NCBI RefSeq assembly: GCF_010548305.1 | Contig: NZ_JAAGLV010000003.1 | Location: 124,001-188,000 of the forward strand | DNA from: Streptomyces sp. SID13031 | Lineage (GTDB): Bacteria; Actinomycetota; Actinomycetes; Propionibacteriales; Kribbellaceae | Reading direction: 5' to 3' | Length of the DNA stretch: 64,000 bases | Shown here: piece by piece, positions 17,922-27,569 of the stretch | Position numbering within the stretch: position 1 is the stretch's first letter | Layout: the number at the start of each line of letters is the position of its first letter | The notes under the pieces: model-generated | The model's database searches: none | The model's input: the letters and a program-made list of their open reading frames with translations, nothing else | What the model was told of the DNA's origin: nothing | Made by a program: the position numbers and the translations under genes

Positions 17922-19997
17922 TCAGCCGGCCAGGCTGTAGACGGTGGAACTACCCACGGTCTGGGCGGTGAAGTTGGCGGTGACCCAGGCGAGGATCTCG
18001 GTGCCGGACGAGGTCGAGCCGCCCTGGCCGCCGCCACCCTGGCCGCCGGACACGTAGTACGAGATCTTGCCCTCGGCAACGTATTGCTGGAACTGCGCCA
18101 AAGTGGGCGCGTCGTCGCCACCGCTCCAGCCGCCGATGCCGATCACGGCCTTGCCGCTGGCCAACTCCAGGGTCGCGGCGGATTGCGAACCGTTCGTCGC
18201 GGCAGCCCAGGTCGACGTCGTCTTCGACAGCAGCGAGGCCAGCTCGGAGTCGGCCTGATCCCCGCCACCCCCGCCGCCGCGTGCCGTCCCCTGCTCACCC
18301 GCCGTGCCGCTCGTCTCCTGGCCCGACGCGGACTGCCCCGCATCAGACTGCCCCGCATCAGATTGGCCCGGCGCGGACTGGCCCGAGGTGGATTGGCCGG
18401 GACGCGTGCCACCGAGGCCGCCGGTTCTGCCTGCTCCGCCCGGAGCCCCGCCGCCGCCCGGGCCGCCGCCACCGCCCATGGCGCTGGTGGATGGTCCTGA
18501 GGTGGGGATGGAGCCACTGTGCACCTGCGACGCGGTCGATACGGCGTACGCGGAACTGCCCACCCCGAGCGCCAGGACGACTGTGACAACCACAACTGGC
18601 ACCAGACGTCCCAGTCGCCGAACGCCGACGGCAAGGACCGCAGCCGCCACCAGCCCGAGCGCCAGTACTACGAATCGCAACCAGGGAAGGAAGTCCGGCG
18701 TACGACCGAGCAGCACGTAGTCCCAGACTCCGGTCGCTGCCGTCATCGCCGCCAGGATGAGGCGAGCCACCAGGTCGGCACGGCGTTGCCAGCAGAGCCG
18801 CACGCCGGTCCCGATCAGCCCAGCGATCGCAGGAGCGAGCGCGACCGCGTAGTACGGGTGAGTGGTGCCGCTCATGTAGCTGAAGACGAGCGCTGTCACC
18901 ACTAGCCAGCCGCCCCACAACAGCAGGCTCACGCGAACCAGGTCGGTCCTAGGCGCTCGGCGGGTGAGCCACAGTCCGCCGACCAGGGCAATCAGGGCTG
19001 CAGGCAACAACCAGGAGATCTCCGTGCCGAAGGAGTCCCCGAACATCCGGGTCAAGCCGGTACTGCCTCCGAAGCCCGTGTTCCCGCCACCTCCGCCACC
19101 ACCACCACCGCCACGGTTGCCGTCGCCACCCAGGATGCGACCCAGTCCGTTGTAGCCGAGCGCCAGCTCCAGCAGGGAGTTGTTCGTGGATCCGCCGATG
19201 TAGGGGCGACTCGCTGCCGGCCACAGCTCGACCAGGGCGATGTACCAGCCGGCGGAGACCACCACGGCCGCCAGAGCGCCCACCAAGTGCAGCAATCGCT
19301 TCCGTACAGGAGTAGGCGCAGCGACCAGGTACACCAGGGCGAACGCGGGCAGTACCAGGAAGGCCTGCATCATCTTTGCCAGGAAGGCGAAACCGATCGC
19401 GACACCAGCCAGAGCCAGCCACTTCGGGCCGGCCTTCTCAACAGCCCGCACGACGCAGTACGCGGCGGCAACCATCAACAACACCAACAGCGCATCAGGA
19501 TTGTTGAAGCGGAACATCAGGACGGCGACGGGGGTGACAGCGAGTACCGCGCCCGCGAGCAGGCCGGCGACCGCCCCGGAGGTCCGCTTGACCGTTGCAT
19601 AGAGCAACGCCACTGCCGCAACACCCATCAGGGCTTGTGGAGCCAGCACGGAGAAGCTGGAGAAGCCGAAGAGCCGGGCGAACGCGGAACCGACCCAGAG
19701 CGCAGCCGGCGGTTTGTCGACGGTGATCGCGCCGCCGGCATCCAGGGCACCGAACAGCCAGGCCTTCCAGCTCTGGGAACCAGCCTGTACCGCGGCTGCG
19801 TAGAAGGTGTTGCCGTAGCCAGAGGCAGTCAGGTTCCACAGGTACAGCACGGCCGTAATGACCAGCAGCCCGAAGGCGGACGGCCGCGCGAAGCCAGGCT
19901 GGTCCGCCGGCCCGCGGATCAAGCGTCGGATCCGGCTCGGCGGCGGGGCGGACTGCTGGTCAGCCGAGGTCTGCGACGGAACGAGCAGAGCGGTCAT
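17922..19997 (-). CDS. GT39-type membrane glycosyltransferase (ArnT/PMT-like)
   Basis: 691 residues, ATG with TGGAG upstream. The N-terminal 500 residues hold about ten to twelve membrane segments. The first extracytoplasmic loop region has the GT39/ArnT-type signature NTFYAAAVQAGSQSWKAW and ITVDKPPAALWVG, where Asp-Lys-Pro is usual for polyprenyl-phosphate-sugar dependent transferases. A Gly-rich loop (about residues 285-310) and a Gly/Gln/Ser tract with GQSDAGQSDAGQ-like repeats (about residues 500-560) separate the membrane part from a soluble C-terminal domain (SELASLLSKTTSTWAAATNG). It probably transfers a sugar from a polyprenyl carrier to lipid or protein on the outer face. The acceptor is unknown. 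Confidence 0.85.
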   Translation of the reverse strand: MTALLVPSQTSADQQSAPPPSRIRRLIRGPADQPGFARPSAFGLLVITAVLYLWNLTASGYGNTFYAAAVQAGSQSWKAWLFGALDAGGAITVDKPPAALWVGSAFARLFGFSSFSVLAPQALMGVAAVALLYATVKRTSGAVAGLLAGAVLAVTPVAVLMFRFNNPDALLVLLMVAAAYCVVRAVEKAGPKWLALAGVAIGFAFLAKMMQAFLVLPAFALVYLVAAPTPVRKRLLHLVGALAAVVVSAGWYIALVELWPAASRPYIGGSTNNSLLELALGYNGLGRILGGDGNRGGGGGGGGGGNTGFGGSTGLTRMFGDSFGTEISWLLPAALIALVGGLWLTRRAPRTDLVRVSLLLWGGWLVVTALVFSYMSGTTHPYYAVALAPAIAGLIGTGVRLCWQRRADLVARLILAAMTAATGVWDYVLLGRTPDFLPWLRFVVLALGLVAAAVLAVGVRRLGRLVPVVVVTVVLALGVGSSAYAVSTASQVHSGSIPTSGPSTSAMGGGGGPGGGGAPGGAGRTGGLGGTRPGQSTSGQSAPGQSDAGQSDAGQSASGQETSGTAGEQGTARGGGGGGDQADSELASLLSKTTSTWAAATNGSQSAATLELASGKAVIGIGGWSGGDDAPTLAQFQQYVAEGKISYYVSGGQGGGGQGGSTSSGTEILAWVTANFTAQTVGSSTVYSLAG

Positions 19998-20112
19998 TGG
20001 CGTTCTCCAAGTGATGACGGATGGCCCTGAGGCCTGATGGTCATACCGGGAACAATGACAAGCGGGACTCCGTCAGCCCTGGCAGCTAGCTGGGATCCTC
20101 CTGTGAACGCAG

Positions 20113-20151
20113 AAGGACCGGCTCGGTGTTGGGGGCGCCGAGCCGGTCCTT
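20113..20151 (-). terminator. Terminator hairpin after the first chitinase
   Basis: A 14-bp inverted repeat (AAGGACCGGCTCGG at 20113-20126 and its complement at 20138-20151) with an 11-nt loop lies 15 bp beyond the chitinase stop on the minus strand. Confidence 0.8.
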
Positions 20152-20165
20152 GTCCTGCGAGGTGC

Positions 20166-21443
20166 CTACCGCAGGTTGCGGTGCAGTGCGGTGATCAGTT
20201 CACCGGTCGAGGTGTCGCCGTCGAGGGACCAGATCATCGCGCCGCCGAGGTTGCGGTCGGAGATGTACTTAGCCTTGCGCTTCATCTCGGTCGGGTCGTC
20301 CCAGGTCCAGAAGGTGGTGCCGTCGAAGAGCCAGGCGAAACCGGCCTTCGCGTCGCGGTGCACGGTGAACGCGCTCGCCTTCGTCTTCAGGATCCGGTAG
20401 TCCTCGTAGCCCGCCTCGTACGTCGCCGGCGCCGGGCCGGTGGCCGGCTGGAAGAGGCCGTTGTTCTGGTTCGTGACGCCCGTCCAGCCGCGGCTGTAGA
20501 ACGGCACGCCCATCACGATCTTGTTCCGCGGCGCACCCCGCTGCAGGTACGCGTCGACCGTCACCTGCGAGCTGAACTCCGCCGTCGACGGGTCACCCTT
20601 CGGCCCGTCGATCGAGGATTGCTGGTTCGTGATCGGATCCCACGCGCCGTGGTAGTCGTAGCCCTGCGTCGTACCGAAGGTCAGGTCCTTGAAGACCTGC
20701 TTGACCTGGTAACCACGGTCGAGCTGGACCGGGTCGGCCGGCAGGAAGGCGGACAGGTTGTACCGCCCACTGAACGGCCACGAGGCGCGATCGAGCTGCT
20801 TTCGGTACTCGTGGACGAACCCGGTGAAGTTCTCCCGGTCCTCCGGGCGGATGACGTTGCCCGGGTTGCCCTCGCTGGCGGGCCACTCCCAGTCCAGGTC
20901 GATGCCGTCGAAGACGCCCTTCGCGGCGCCGGCGGGCGCGCCCGGCAGGTTGCCCTTGATCCACATGTCCAGGCAGGACTTCACGCTCGCGGCCCGGTTG
21001 GCCGGGAGGGCGGCGTCGGAGAAGTACTTCGAACCGGTCCAGCCGCCCAGCGAGATGCTGATCCGCAGCTTCGGGAACTTCTTCTTCAGCTCCTTGAGCT
21101 GGTTCAGGTTGCCGGACAGCGGCTGGCCGGCGACGTCGGCCTGGCCGTTGACGCTCTGCTCGGCGGTGAAAGGCCGCTGGTAGTCGGCCCACGGGTCGCT
21201 GCTGATGCACTTGCCCTGCGCGTCCAGGAAGCCGAACGCGTAGTTCAGGTGGGTGAGTTTGGCGGCCGTACCGTTCTTGACCAGGTCACTGACGAGGAAG
21301 TTGCGGTCGTAGCCGCTCCACTGGGTGTAGTAACCGACAACACGCTTCTGACTATGGGCCTCGGCGGGCACCGCGACCAGCCCCAACGGGACTGTGACCG
21401 CGGCTGCCACGAGCAGCGCGAGACTCCGACGTTTCACCGACAT
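20166..21443 (-). CDS. Secreted GH18 chitinase
   Basis: 425 residues. The ATG at 21443 is preferred over one four codons upstream because GGGGAG precedes it and the signal peptide follows (RRSLALLVAAAVTVPLGLVAVPAEA). The GH18 catalytic motif is intact: DGIDLDWEWP with the DxxDxDxE acid Glu, and the substrate strand ISISLGGWTGS is present. Product-side motifs MGVPFYSRGW and GGAMIWSLDGD complete a single-domain ChiA-like family 18 barrel. It cleaves chitin outside the cell. No carbohydrate-binding domain is attached, unlike the second chitinase at 39 kb. Upstream lies a LacI-type palindrome. Confidence 0.94.
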   Translation of the reverse strand: MSVKRRSLALLVAAAVTVPLGLVAVPAEAHSQKRVVGYYTQWSGYDRNFLVSDLVKNGTAAKLTHLNYAFGFLDAQGKCISSDPWADYQRPFTAEQSVNGQADVAGQPLSGNLNQLKELKKKFPKLRISISLGGWTGSKYFSDAALPANRAASVKSCLDMWIKGNLPGAPAGAAKGVFDGIDLDWEWPASEGNPGNVIRPEDRENFTGFVHEYRKQLDRASWPFSGRYNLSAFLPADPVQLDRGYQVKQVFKDLTFGTTQGYDYHGAWDPITNQQSSIDGPKGDPSTAEFSSQVTVDAYLQRGAPRNKIVMGVPFYSRGWTGVTNQNNGLFQPATGPAPATYEAGYEDYRILKTKASAFTVHRDAKAGFAWLFDGTTFWTWDDPTEMKRKAKYISDRNLGGAMIWSLDGDTSTGELITALHRNLR

Positions 21444-21550
21444 GCTTCTCCCCAACGGGCGGGTGGAGGGACAGATGCCTCACCCTAGGTCGGCCCTAGT
21501 TATTTAGGCAACGTCTCTAACGAAAGCATTTTCCTCCCTCTCCATCCCCC

Positions 21551-21566
21551 AAGAGAGCGCTTTCTT
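21551..21566. promoter_or_regulatory. LacI-type operator upstream of the chitinase
   Basis: AAGAGAGCGCTTTCTT is a 16-bp palindrome around a central CG with one mismatched pair, the form of operators bound by LacI-family sugar regulators. It lies about 108 bp upstream of the chitinase start. A weaker GAAAGCATTTTC lies at 21522-21533. Confidence 0.5.
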
Positions 21567-21595
21567 ACCCCATCCCCTGGGGCAAGTCAGCGAAA

Positions 21596-21630
21596 AGCCC
21601 CCGCCGCCCGGAAATCGGCGGCAGGGGCTT
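21596..21630 (-). terminator. Terminator hairpin after purH
   Basis: A stem of 7 plus 6 pairs, AAGCCCC-GCCGCC against GGCGGC-A-GGGGCTT with one bulged A, starts about 10 bp after the purH stop on the minus strand. Confidence 0.75.
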
Positions 21631-21640
21631 CGTCGCAGTA

Positions 21641-23200
21641 CTAGTGGAAGAAGTGCCGGGTTCCGGTGAAGTACATGGTGACTCCGGCCTTCGTGGCGGC
21701 CTCGATGGCGAGGTCGTCGCGGATGGAGCCGCCGGGCTGGACCACTGCCTTGACGCCGGCTTCGAGCAGGACCTCCAGGCCGTCCGGGAAGGGGAAGAAG
21801 GCGTCGGAGGCCGCAACCGAGCCGGTGGCGCGCTCGCCCGCTCGGGAGACGGCCAAGCGGCAGGAGTCGACGCGGTTGACCTGGCCCATGCCGACGCCGA
21901 CCGAGGCGCCGTCGGAGGCGAGCAGGATCGCGTTGGACTTGACCGCGCGGCAGGCCTTCCAGGCGAAGGCGAGGTCGGCCAGGACCTCGTCGGAGGCGGC
22001 TTCGCCGGCCGCCAGCGTCCACTTGGCCGGGTCGTCGCCCTCGGCCTGGAACACGTCCTTCTGCTGCATCAGCAGGCCACCGCTGATCGCACGGAACTCG
22101 ACCGGCTGGCCGAACTTCTCCGGCGGGCAGACCAGCAGCCGGATGTTCTTCTTGGCCTGCAGGATCTCGGCCGCGCCGTCTTCGTACGCCGGTGCGACCA
22201 GTACCTCGGTGAAGATCTCCGCGACCTGCTTGGCCAGCTCGACCGACACCGGCCGGTTGGTGGCGATCACGCCGCCGTACGCCGAGACCGGGTCGCACTC
22301 GTGAGCGCGCCGGTGCGCATCGGCGATGTCCTTGCCGACCGCGATGCCACACGGGTTCGCGTGCTTGATGATCGCGACGGCCGGCTCGCTGAAGTCATAC
22401 GCCGTACGCCGGGCCGCATCCGCGTCGACGTAGTTGTTGTACGACATCTCCTTGCCGTGCAACTGCTCCGCGGAAGCCAGACCGTTGCGGCCGTTGCTGT
22501 AGAGAGCAGCCGGCTGGTGCGGGTTCTCGCCGTAGCGCAGTACTGCCTTCTTGTCCCAGGCCGCGCCGACCCAGGCCGGGAAGCCCGACCCGTCGGTGCT
22601 GTCGGTCAGCACGCTGCCCATCCAGGAGGCGACGGCCACGTCGTACTCAGCCGTGTGCACGAACGCCTTGAGGGCGAGCTTCTGCCGCTCCTGCAGCGAG
22701 AAGCCGCCCTCGTCGAGCACGGTGTAGACGTCGGCGTACTGGTCCGGCGAGGTCACCACGGCGACGTTCGCGTGGTTCTTGGCCGCGCCGCGGACCATCG
22801 ACGGACCGCCGATGTCGATCTGCTCGACACACTCGTCGACCGAGGCGCCGGACGCGACGGTCTGGGTGAACGGGTACAGGTTGCTGACCAGCAGGTCGAA
22901 CGGCTCGACCCGCATCTCGGCCAGCTGCTCGACGTGGTCGGGCTTGCGGACGTCGGCGAGCAGCCCGGCGTGCACCTTCGGGTGCAGCGTCTTGACCCGC
23001 CCGTCGAGGCACTCGGGGAACCCGGTCAGCTCCTCGACCTTGGTGACCGGTACGCCGGCGGCCGCGATCCGGGCGGCGGTGGAGCCGGTCGACACGATCT
23101 GGACCCCGGCGTCGGACAGCGCCTTCGCGAGCTCCTCCAGACCGGTCTTGTCGTAGACGCTGATCAGCGCCCGGCGGATCGGCCTGCGGTCGGTGCTCAC
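21641..23200 (-). CDS. purH: Bifunctional AICAR formyltransferase/IMP cyclohydrolase
   Basis: 519 residues catalysing the last two steps of IMP synthesis. The GTG at 23200 overlaps the purN stop by four bases (GTGA), and the family N-terminus follows ([20 protein letters not shown]). The N-terminal MGS-like cyclohydrolase domain spans about residues 1-200 ([20 protein letters not shown]) and the AICAR transformylase domain follows, with the conserved KHANPCGIA carrying the catalytic Lys-His. It ends normally in [10 protein letters not shown]. Translationally coupled to purN. Confidence 0.97.
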   Translation of the reverse strand: MSTDRRPIRRALISVYDKTGLEELAKALSDAGVQIVSTGSTAARIAAAGVPVTKVEELTGFPECLDGRVKTLHPKVHAGLLADVRKPDHVEQLAEMRVEPFDLLVSNLYPFTQTVASGASVDECVEQIDIGGPSMVRGAAKNHANVAVVTSPDQYADVYTVLDEGGFSLQERQKLALKAFVHTAEYDVAVASWMGSVLTDSTDGSGFPAWVGAAWDKKAVLRYGENPHQPAALYSNGRNGLASAEQLHGKEMSYNNYVDADAARRTAYDFSEPAVAIIKHANPCGIAVGKDIADAHRRAHECDPVSAYGGVIATNRPVSVELAKQVAEIFTEVLVAPAYEDGAAEILQAKKNIRLLVCPPEKFGQPVEFRAISGGLLMQQKDVFQAEGDDPAKWTLAAGEAASDEVLADLAFAWKACRAVKSNAILLASDGASVGVGMGQVNRVDSCRLAVSRAGERATGSVAASDAFFPFPDGLEVLLEAGVKAVVQPGGSIRDDLAIEAATKAGVTMYFTGTRHFFH

Positions 23201-23829
23201 TTCAGTCGAACCTTTCGTCCGGTGATGGTCCAGCCGGCGCGGACCAATCGGCCGACCCACTCCACCAGCTGGCGGCGCTCGACCTCCTTGATCCGCTCCG
23301 TCAGGGTGTCTTCGGTGTCATCGTCTTCGACCGGTACGACGACCTGGCCGATGATCGGCCCGGTGTCCACCCCGCCGTCGACGAAGAACAGGGTCGCGCC
23401 GGCCACCTTGACGCCGTATTCGAGCGCGTCGCGCGGTCCGTGGATACCGGGGAAGGCCGGCAGCAGCGCGTTGTGGGTGTTGATGTAGCGATCCCCGAAG
23501 CCGGCCAGGAAGTCGTCACCGACCAGCTTGAGGAACCCGGCCGAGACGACCAGGTCGGGTTTGTACTGCGCCACCGATGCTGTCAGCGCGCGATCCCAGT
23601 CGGCCCGCTCGGCGTGGTCCTTGACCTTGTGCACGAACGTCGGGACGCCGGCCGCCTCCGCCCGGTCGAGCCCGGCGATACCTTCGCGGTCGGCGCCTAC
23701 GGCCACCACCTGGGCGCCGTACGCCGGATCGGCGCACGCGTCGAGGAGGGCCTGCAGGTTCGAGCCGGAGCCCGAGATGAGCACCACGAGGCGCGCGGGC
23801 TCAGGAGTGGGCGCAACCGGGTCTGTCAC
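23197..23829 (-). CDS. purN: Phosphoribosylglycinamide formyltransferase
   Basis: 210 residues; transfers the formyl group of 10-formyl-THF to GAR in purine synthesis. GTG start. The phosphate loop is [15 protein letters not shown], and the catalytic trio is N117 and H119 ([17 protein letters not shown]) with D155 ([11 protein letters not shown]). The C-terminal [11 protein letters not shown] helix is normal. It precedes purH with a 4-bp overlap and follows the DUF6350 gene by only 10 bp, so the three are probably one transcription unit. Confidence 0.96.
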   Translation of the reverse strand: MTDPVAPTPEPARLVVLISGSGSNLQALLDACADPAYGAQVVAVGADREGIAGLDRAEAAGVPTFVHKVKDHAERADWDRALTASVAQYKPDLVVSAGFLKLVGDDFLAGFGDRYINTHNALLPAFPGIHGPRDALEYGVKVAGATLFFVDGGVDTGPIIGQVVVPVEDDDTEDTLTERIKEVERRQLVEWVGRLVRAGWTITGRKVRLK

Positions 23830-23839
23830 CCGGCAAAGC

Positions 23840-25099
23840 CTAGCGTTCGGGGTCGGTCCCGCTCTCCACCGGTCGCCTTGCAGCGATCACAGCAGCGGTG
23901 ATTGCAGCGCCGATCGCCATCCCGGCGATCAGCACACCGGCCGCTGGGATCGCGCCTGAGATGCCGACCTGAGCCATCCGGCCCGGCCCGGCGGCGCCAC
24001 CCGCCAGCACCATCAGGACCAGCAGCGCGATCCCGGCCAGCAGAGCCGCTATACCGCCGCGCAGAGCGAAGGCGTCCCAGCCCAGCACATCCGCGTCCTC
24101 CGCAGTCAGCCCACGCCGGGCAACCACCAGCCCGGCCACCGCCCCAGCCGCCAGCGGCACCAGAGCCGTCAGTACGAGCAGGTACGTCGGTGTGGCGCCG
24201 TCAGCCGGTACTGCGGCCAGCAGCGGCAGCGCAGGGAGGTTGCCGACGTCCACCCCGGTCGGGGCAATCGACGTCCCGACTCCCAGCTGGAATCCGGGTC
24301 CTGCGAGGAACGCCACGACGTACAGGATCAGGTTGGGCAACAGCATCAAGCAGATCGCGAAGAGGACCACTGAGCCGACCACACCGGCATCCAGCAGCTC
24401 CAGCATCGAGGTGACCCGGGAGAAGTGGATAGCCAGCAGTACGGCGTACAGGAGGCTGGCGACGGCCACGATCGTCAGTACTGCGGCCGCAGCGGCAGGG
24501 AACACGTCACGCAGGCCCTGTGGAGTCGCCTCGGCCATGTCGGCAGCGGCTCCCGACTCCACCAGCACCCCCGCGGTACCCGCGATGAGCGCCAGTGTGG
24601 CTGCACCGAGGAAGGCAGTCACCGGCGAGACCTTCACAGCTCCGTCGGAGGTCAGGAGCGCAATGATGAGCGCACCCAGCCCGTAGGTGACTGCGAGCAC
24701 CCCGGAGGCCAGTGCGAGATCCTTGGTCTGGTCTGCTCCGCTGACTCGGGCGGTGAACCGGCCGCCGCGGTACAGACACCAGGCGAGGAACAGGGTCAGC
24801 CCCAGCGGAGCGATAGTGAGCCTGGCGTCACCGAGAGTGGCACCAGCCTTGTGCGCGACCAGCCACACAGTGGCACCGGCCCGGACTGCACCGGACGCAC
24901 CACCGAAGGCTGCAGCGAGCCAGCCGACCACTGCGACGACAGCACACACCAGTAGACCGGTGAGCAGACAAGCGCCTGCTCCAATCACCGCCGAGACGAT
25001 CACCGGCTTGGTCGGTGCGGTGGCGTCGGGCTGGGCGGGCCCGGGCGCCTGGTGGGATCCGCCGTCACGGGCGCCCGGACGGCTCAACATGTCGGTCAT
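23840..25099 (-). CDS. DUF6350 multi-pass membrane protein
   Basis: 419 residues with roughly ten hydrophobic segments (for example VSAVIGAGACLLTGLLVCAVVAVVG and AALLAGIALLVLMVLAGGAAG). It fits DUF6350, a membrane family found next to purN/purH in actinobacteria and sometimes annotated as cell-division PerM-like; its activity is unknown. Two ATGs compete: 25099 is only three bases after GGAGG, while the one three codons later is twelve bases away. The gene is first of the purine unit. Confidence 0.75.
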   Translation of the reverse strand: MTDMLSRPGARDGGSHQAPGPAQPDATAPTKPVIVSAVIGAGACLLTGLLVCAVVAVVGWLAAAFGGASGAVRAGATVWLVAHKAGATLGDARLTIAPLGLTLFLAWCLYRGGRFTARVSGADQTKDLALASGVLAVTYGLGALIIALLTSDGAVKVSPVTAFLGAATLALIAGTAGVLVESGAAADMAEATPQGLRDVFPAAAAAVLTIVAVASLLYAVLLAIHFSRVTSMLELLDAGVVGSVVLFAICLMLLPNLILYVVAFLAGPGFQLGVGTSIAPTGVDVGNLPALPLLAAVPADGATPTYLLVLTALVPLAAGAVAGLVVARRGLTAEDADVLGWDAFALRGGIAALLAGIALLVLMVLAGGAAGPGRMAQVGISGAIPAAGVLIAGMAIGAAITAAVIAARRPVESGTDPER

Positions 25100-25264
25100 C
25101 TGCCTCCATCGTCACTCGCTGCCTGGACCTCGCTCGTTCTGACACGCCGGATATGGAAGACTTCGGCCCTGCTCGGCTGTGTGTTCTTACATTTGCTTGC
25201 TCGGGGTGGAGACGACGGACCACCAGGTACCGTCGGGTGGAATCAGTCTGGAGGTCAAGAACTA

Positions 25265-26602
25265 GTGACCGGTTCCCACCGCGCCCCGCGGGGCGGCAGT
25301 CGTGCCGACGCCCGGGAGGCTCGCCGTCAGCAATCGCGCCGACGGAACCAGTTGATCGGCGCCGGAGCCGCCGTAGTACTGCTCGTCGGCGGTGGTGGTA
25401 TCGCCGCGGTGAACGCCTTCGGTGGCAGCGACTCCCCCGGTGACGCCAAGAACTCCGACGGCGGTTCGGGCGGCGACGACTCGAGCCTGCTCGGCGACGC
25501 AGCGGTCCTGCTCGACGGTACGGCGGTCAAGCAGCTCGCCCCGGCCGCGGGCGCCTGGGTCGTCGCCAGTACCGACAACGGCAGCAACGCCCCGGACAAG
25601 GCCTTCGTCTGCCAGTCGCAACGCTTCGCCGACCCGGCCGGCATCCGGACCTGGATCCGCACCTTCCAGAACCCGTCGACCAAGGCGACCGCGGTCCAGT
25701 ACGTCGAGGTCTCCAACGACGAGGCAGCGGCCGGCAAGGCGTACGCCACCATCACCGGCTGGCTCAGCGCCTGCAACACCCCCCAGCTCCGGCTGATCTC
25801 CAGCTACACGACCGACGGGCTCGGCTCCAAGGGCGTGGTGGCCGTCTTCGGCCAGCCCGGCCCGAAGACGAACAAGTACCGCACGATCAGCGTGAGCACC
25901 GCGGGCCAGACGACGATGGTGGTGGAGTACGACACCGCCGGGACGACGCCGCCCAAGCCGGACACCATGCTCGCGACGGCAGGTGCCGGGCTGAAGCGGA
26001 TCTGCGCCCAGGCCAAGTGCACGACCGGGACGCCGACGGCCAAACCGGGGCTGCTGCCGACCACCGAGCCGGCCGGTTTCATGGCGCCGATCGATCTGCC
26101 GGTGCTGCCGAGCATCGACAATCCCTGGGTCAGCACGTCCAGCGCCGCACCGAAGGGCAGCGGCTGCGAGACCGACAAGCTCGACGTGAAGAAGGCCAAG
26201 CCCAAGTCGTCCAAGTCGCAGACGTACGTCGTACCGGAGGCGAAGGTGCCACCGGAGTTCGGGCTCGACACCCTGGTGGTGGCCTTCGCCAGCCCGAACG
26301 CGGCCGCCAACTACGTGGCCGCCATTCGCAAGGCTGTGGACAACTGCAAGAAGACCCAGTCGAACGCGACCGTGAAGGCGACCGGCGACATCGCCGTGGG
26401 CAGCAGCATCAGGGGTGAGAGCTGGCGGGCGTCTTACGACACCGGCAACGGCAAGATCTTCACCTACCGGGTCGGGATCGCAGCGGCCGGCTCGCGCGCC
26501 GTCTACGTCCTCTACCCGGTGCTGAAGGACCTGGACATCACCAACCCCGCCTTCAACGAGGTCCTGACCCGCGCCGCGGAACGCTCCGCGGCGTACAAGT
26601 AG
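25265..26602 (+). CDS. Membrane-anchored protein with duplicated Cys-pair extracytoplasmic domain
   Basis: 445 residues from GTG 25265, ten bases after GGAGG. The Arg-rich cytoplasmic head (REARRQQSRRRNQ) is followed by one membrane segment (LIGAGAAVVLLVGGGGIAAV) and a Gly/Ser/Asp linker. The outer part looks like two related modules, each framed by cysteines: FVCQSQ...SACNT and GCETDK...DNCKK, about 90-130 residues apart. The overall plan resembles the extracytoplasmic sensor domain of PknH-type kinases, but there is no kinase, so a ligand- or stress-sensing role is only inferred. It is divergent from the DUF6350-purine unit. Confidence 0.6.
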   Translation: MTGSHRAPRGGSRADAREARRQQSRRRNQLIGAGAAVVLLVGGGGIAAVNAFGGSDSPGDAKNSDGGSGGDDSSLLGDAAVLLDGTAVKQLAPAAGAWVVASTDNGSNAPDKAFVCQSQRFADPAGIRTWIRTFQNPSTKATAVQYVEVSNDEAAAGKAYATITGWLSACNTPQLRLISSYTTDGLGSKGVVAVFGQPGPKTNKYRTISVSTAGQTTMVVEYDTAGTTPPKPDTMLATAGAGLKRICAQAKCTTGTPTAKPGLLPTTEPAGFMAPIDLPVLPSIDNPWVSTSSAAPKGSGCETDKLDVKKAKPKSSKSQTYVVPEAKVPPEFGLDTLVVAFASPNAAANYVAAIRKAVDNCKKTQSNATVKATGDIAVGSSIRGESWRASYDTGNGKIFTYRVGIAAAGSRAVYVLYPVLKDLDITNPAFNEVLTRAAERSAAYK

Positions 26603-26611
26603 CCCTGCTGT

Positions 26612-26657
26612 ACAACGGAGACGGCCCCCAGGATCACCTGGGGGCCGTCTCCGTTGT
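26612..26657. terminator. Bidirectional terminator between the sensor-like gene and sucD
   Basis: A perfect 21-bp inverted repeat (ACAACGGAGACGGCCCCCAG... at 26612-26632 and its complement at 26637-26657) with a 4-nt ATCA loop lies between two convergent stops and should serve both. Confidence 0.92.
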
Positions 26658-26666
26658 CGTGCGGTG

Positions 26667-27557
26667 TTACTTGTTCAGGTTCTGCATGATGCCGCGCATC
26701 AGGTTGGCGGTCTCGGTCGGCGTCTTGCCGACCTTCACGCCGACGGCCTCGAGGGCCTCCTGCTTGGCGGCCGCCGTCCCGGACGAGCCGGAGACGATGG
26801 CGCCGGCATGGCCCATCGTCTTGCCCTCGGGAGCGGTGAAGCCGGCCACGTAGCCGACGACCGGCTTGGTGACGTTGTCCTTGATGAACGCCGCCGCGCG
26901 CTCCTCGGCGTCGCCGCCGATCTCGCCGATCATCACGATCGCGTCGGTCTCCGGGTCGTCCTGGAACGCCTGCAGCGCGTCGATGTGCGTCGTCCCGACG
27001 ATCGGGTCGCCGCCGATGCCGATCGCGGTGGAGAAGCCGAAGTCGCTCAGCTCGTACATCATCTGGTACGTCAGCGTGCCCGACTTGGAGACCAGGCCGA
27101 TCCGGCCGGCGCCGGCGATGCTCGCCGGGATGATGCCGGCGTTGGACTCACCCGGGGTGATGATGCCCGGGCAGTTCGGGCCGATGATCCGGGTGGTGCC
27201 GGAGGCCTGCGCGGCGGCGAAGAAGGCAGCGGTGTCGTGCACCGGTACGCCCTCGGTGATCACCACGACCAGCGGCATACCGGCCTCGATCGCCTCGAGC
27301 ACCGCGTCCTTGGTGAACTTCGGCGGTACGAAGATGACCGAGACGTTCGCCCCGGTCTCCTTGATCGCCTCGGCGACCGAGCCGAAGACCGCCACCGACT
27401 TGCCGTCGAACTCGGCCGACTGGCCGGCCTTGCGCGGGTTCACCCCGCCGACGATGTTGGTGCCGGAGGCAAGCATCCGGGTGGTGTGCTTGGTGCCTTC
27501 CGAGCCGGTCATGCCCTGCACGATGACCTTGCTGTCCTTGGTCAGGAAGATAGACAT
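26667..27557 (-). CDS. sucD: Succinate-CoA ligase subunit alpha
   Basis: 296 residues. Pairs with SucC to convert succinyl-CoA to succinate with nucleotide phosphorylation in the TCA cycle. The CoA-binding domain has [15 protein letters not shown] and [10 protein letters not shown]; the phosphorylated histidine is H250 in [24 protein letters not shown] is the second family signature. It starts 12 bp after sucC and shares its transcript. Confidence 0.97.
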   Translation of the reverse strand: MSIFLTKDSKVIVQGMTGSEGTKHTTRMLASGTNIVGGVNPRKAGQSAEFDGKSVAVFGSVAEAIKETGANVSVIFVPPKFTKDAVLEAIEAGMPLVVVITEGVPVHDTAAFFAAAQASGTTRIIGPNCPGIITPGESNAGIIPASIAGAGRIGLVSKSGTLTYQMMYELSDFGFSTAIGIGGDPIVGTTHIDALQAFQDDPETDAIVMIGEIGGDAEERAAAFIKDNVTKPVVGYVAGFTAPEGKTMGHAGAIVSGSSGTAAAKQEALEAVGVKVGKTPTETANLMRGIMQNLNK

Positions 27558-27569
27558 TTCAGCGATCCC

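Noticed and set aside
18310..18420. Short direct DNA repeats (GACTGCCCCGCATCA-like), considered as CRISPR or minisatellite
   Set aside because: They encode the GQSDAGQSD-type low-complexity linker of the glycosyltransferase, are in frame and have no spacers.
20040..21488. Plus-strand open frame of 483 codons opposite the chitinase
   Set aside because: Shadow of the GH18 gene, whose motifs and signal peptide are clear on the minus strand.
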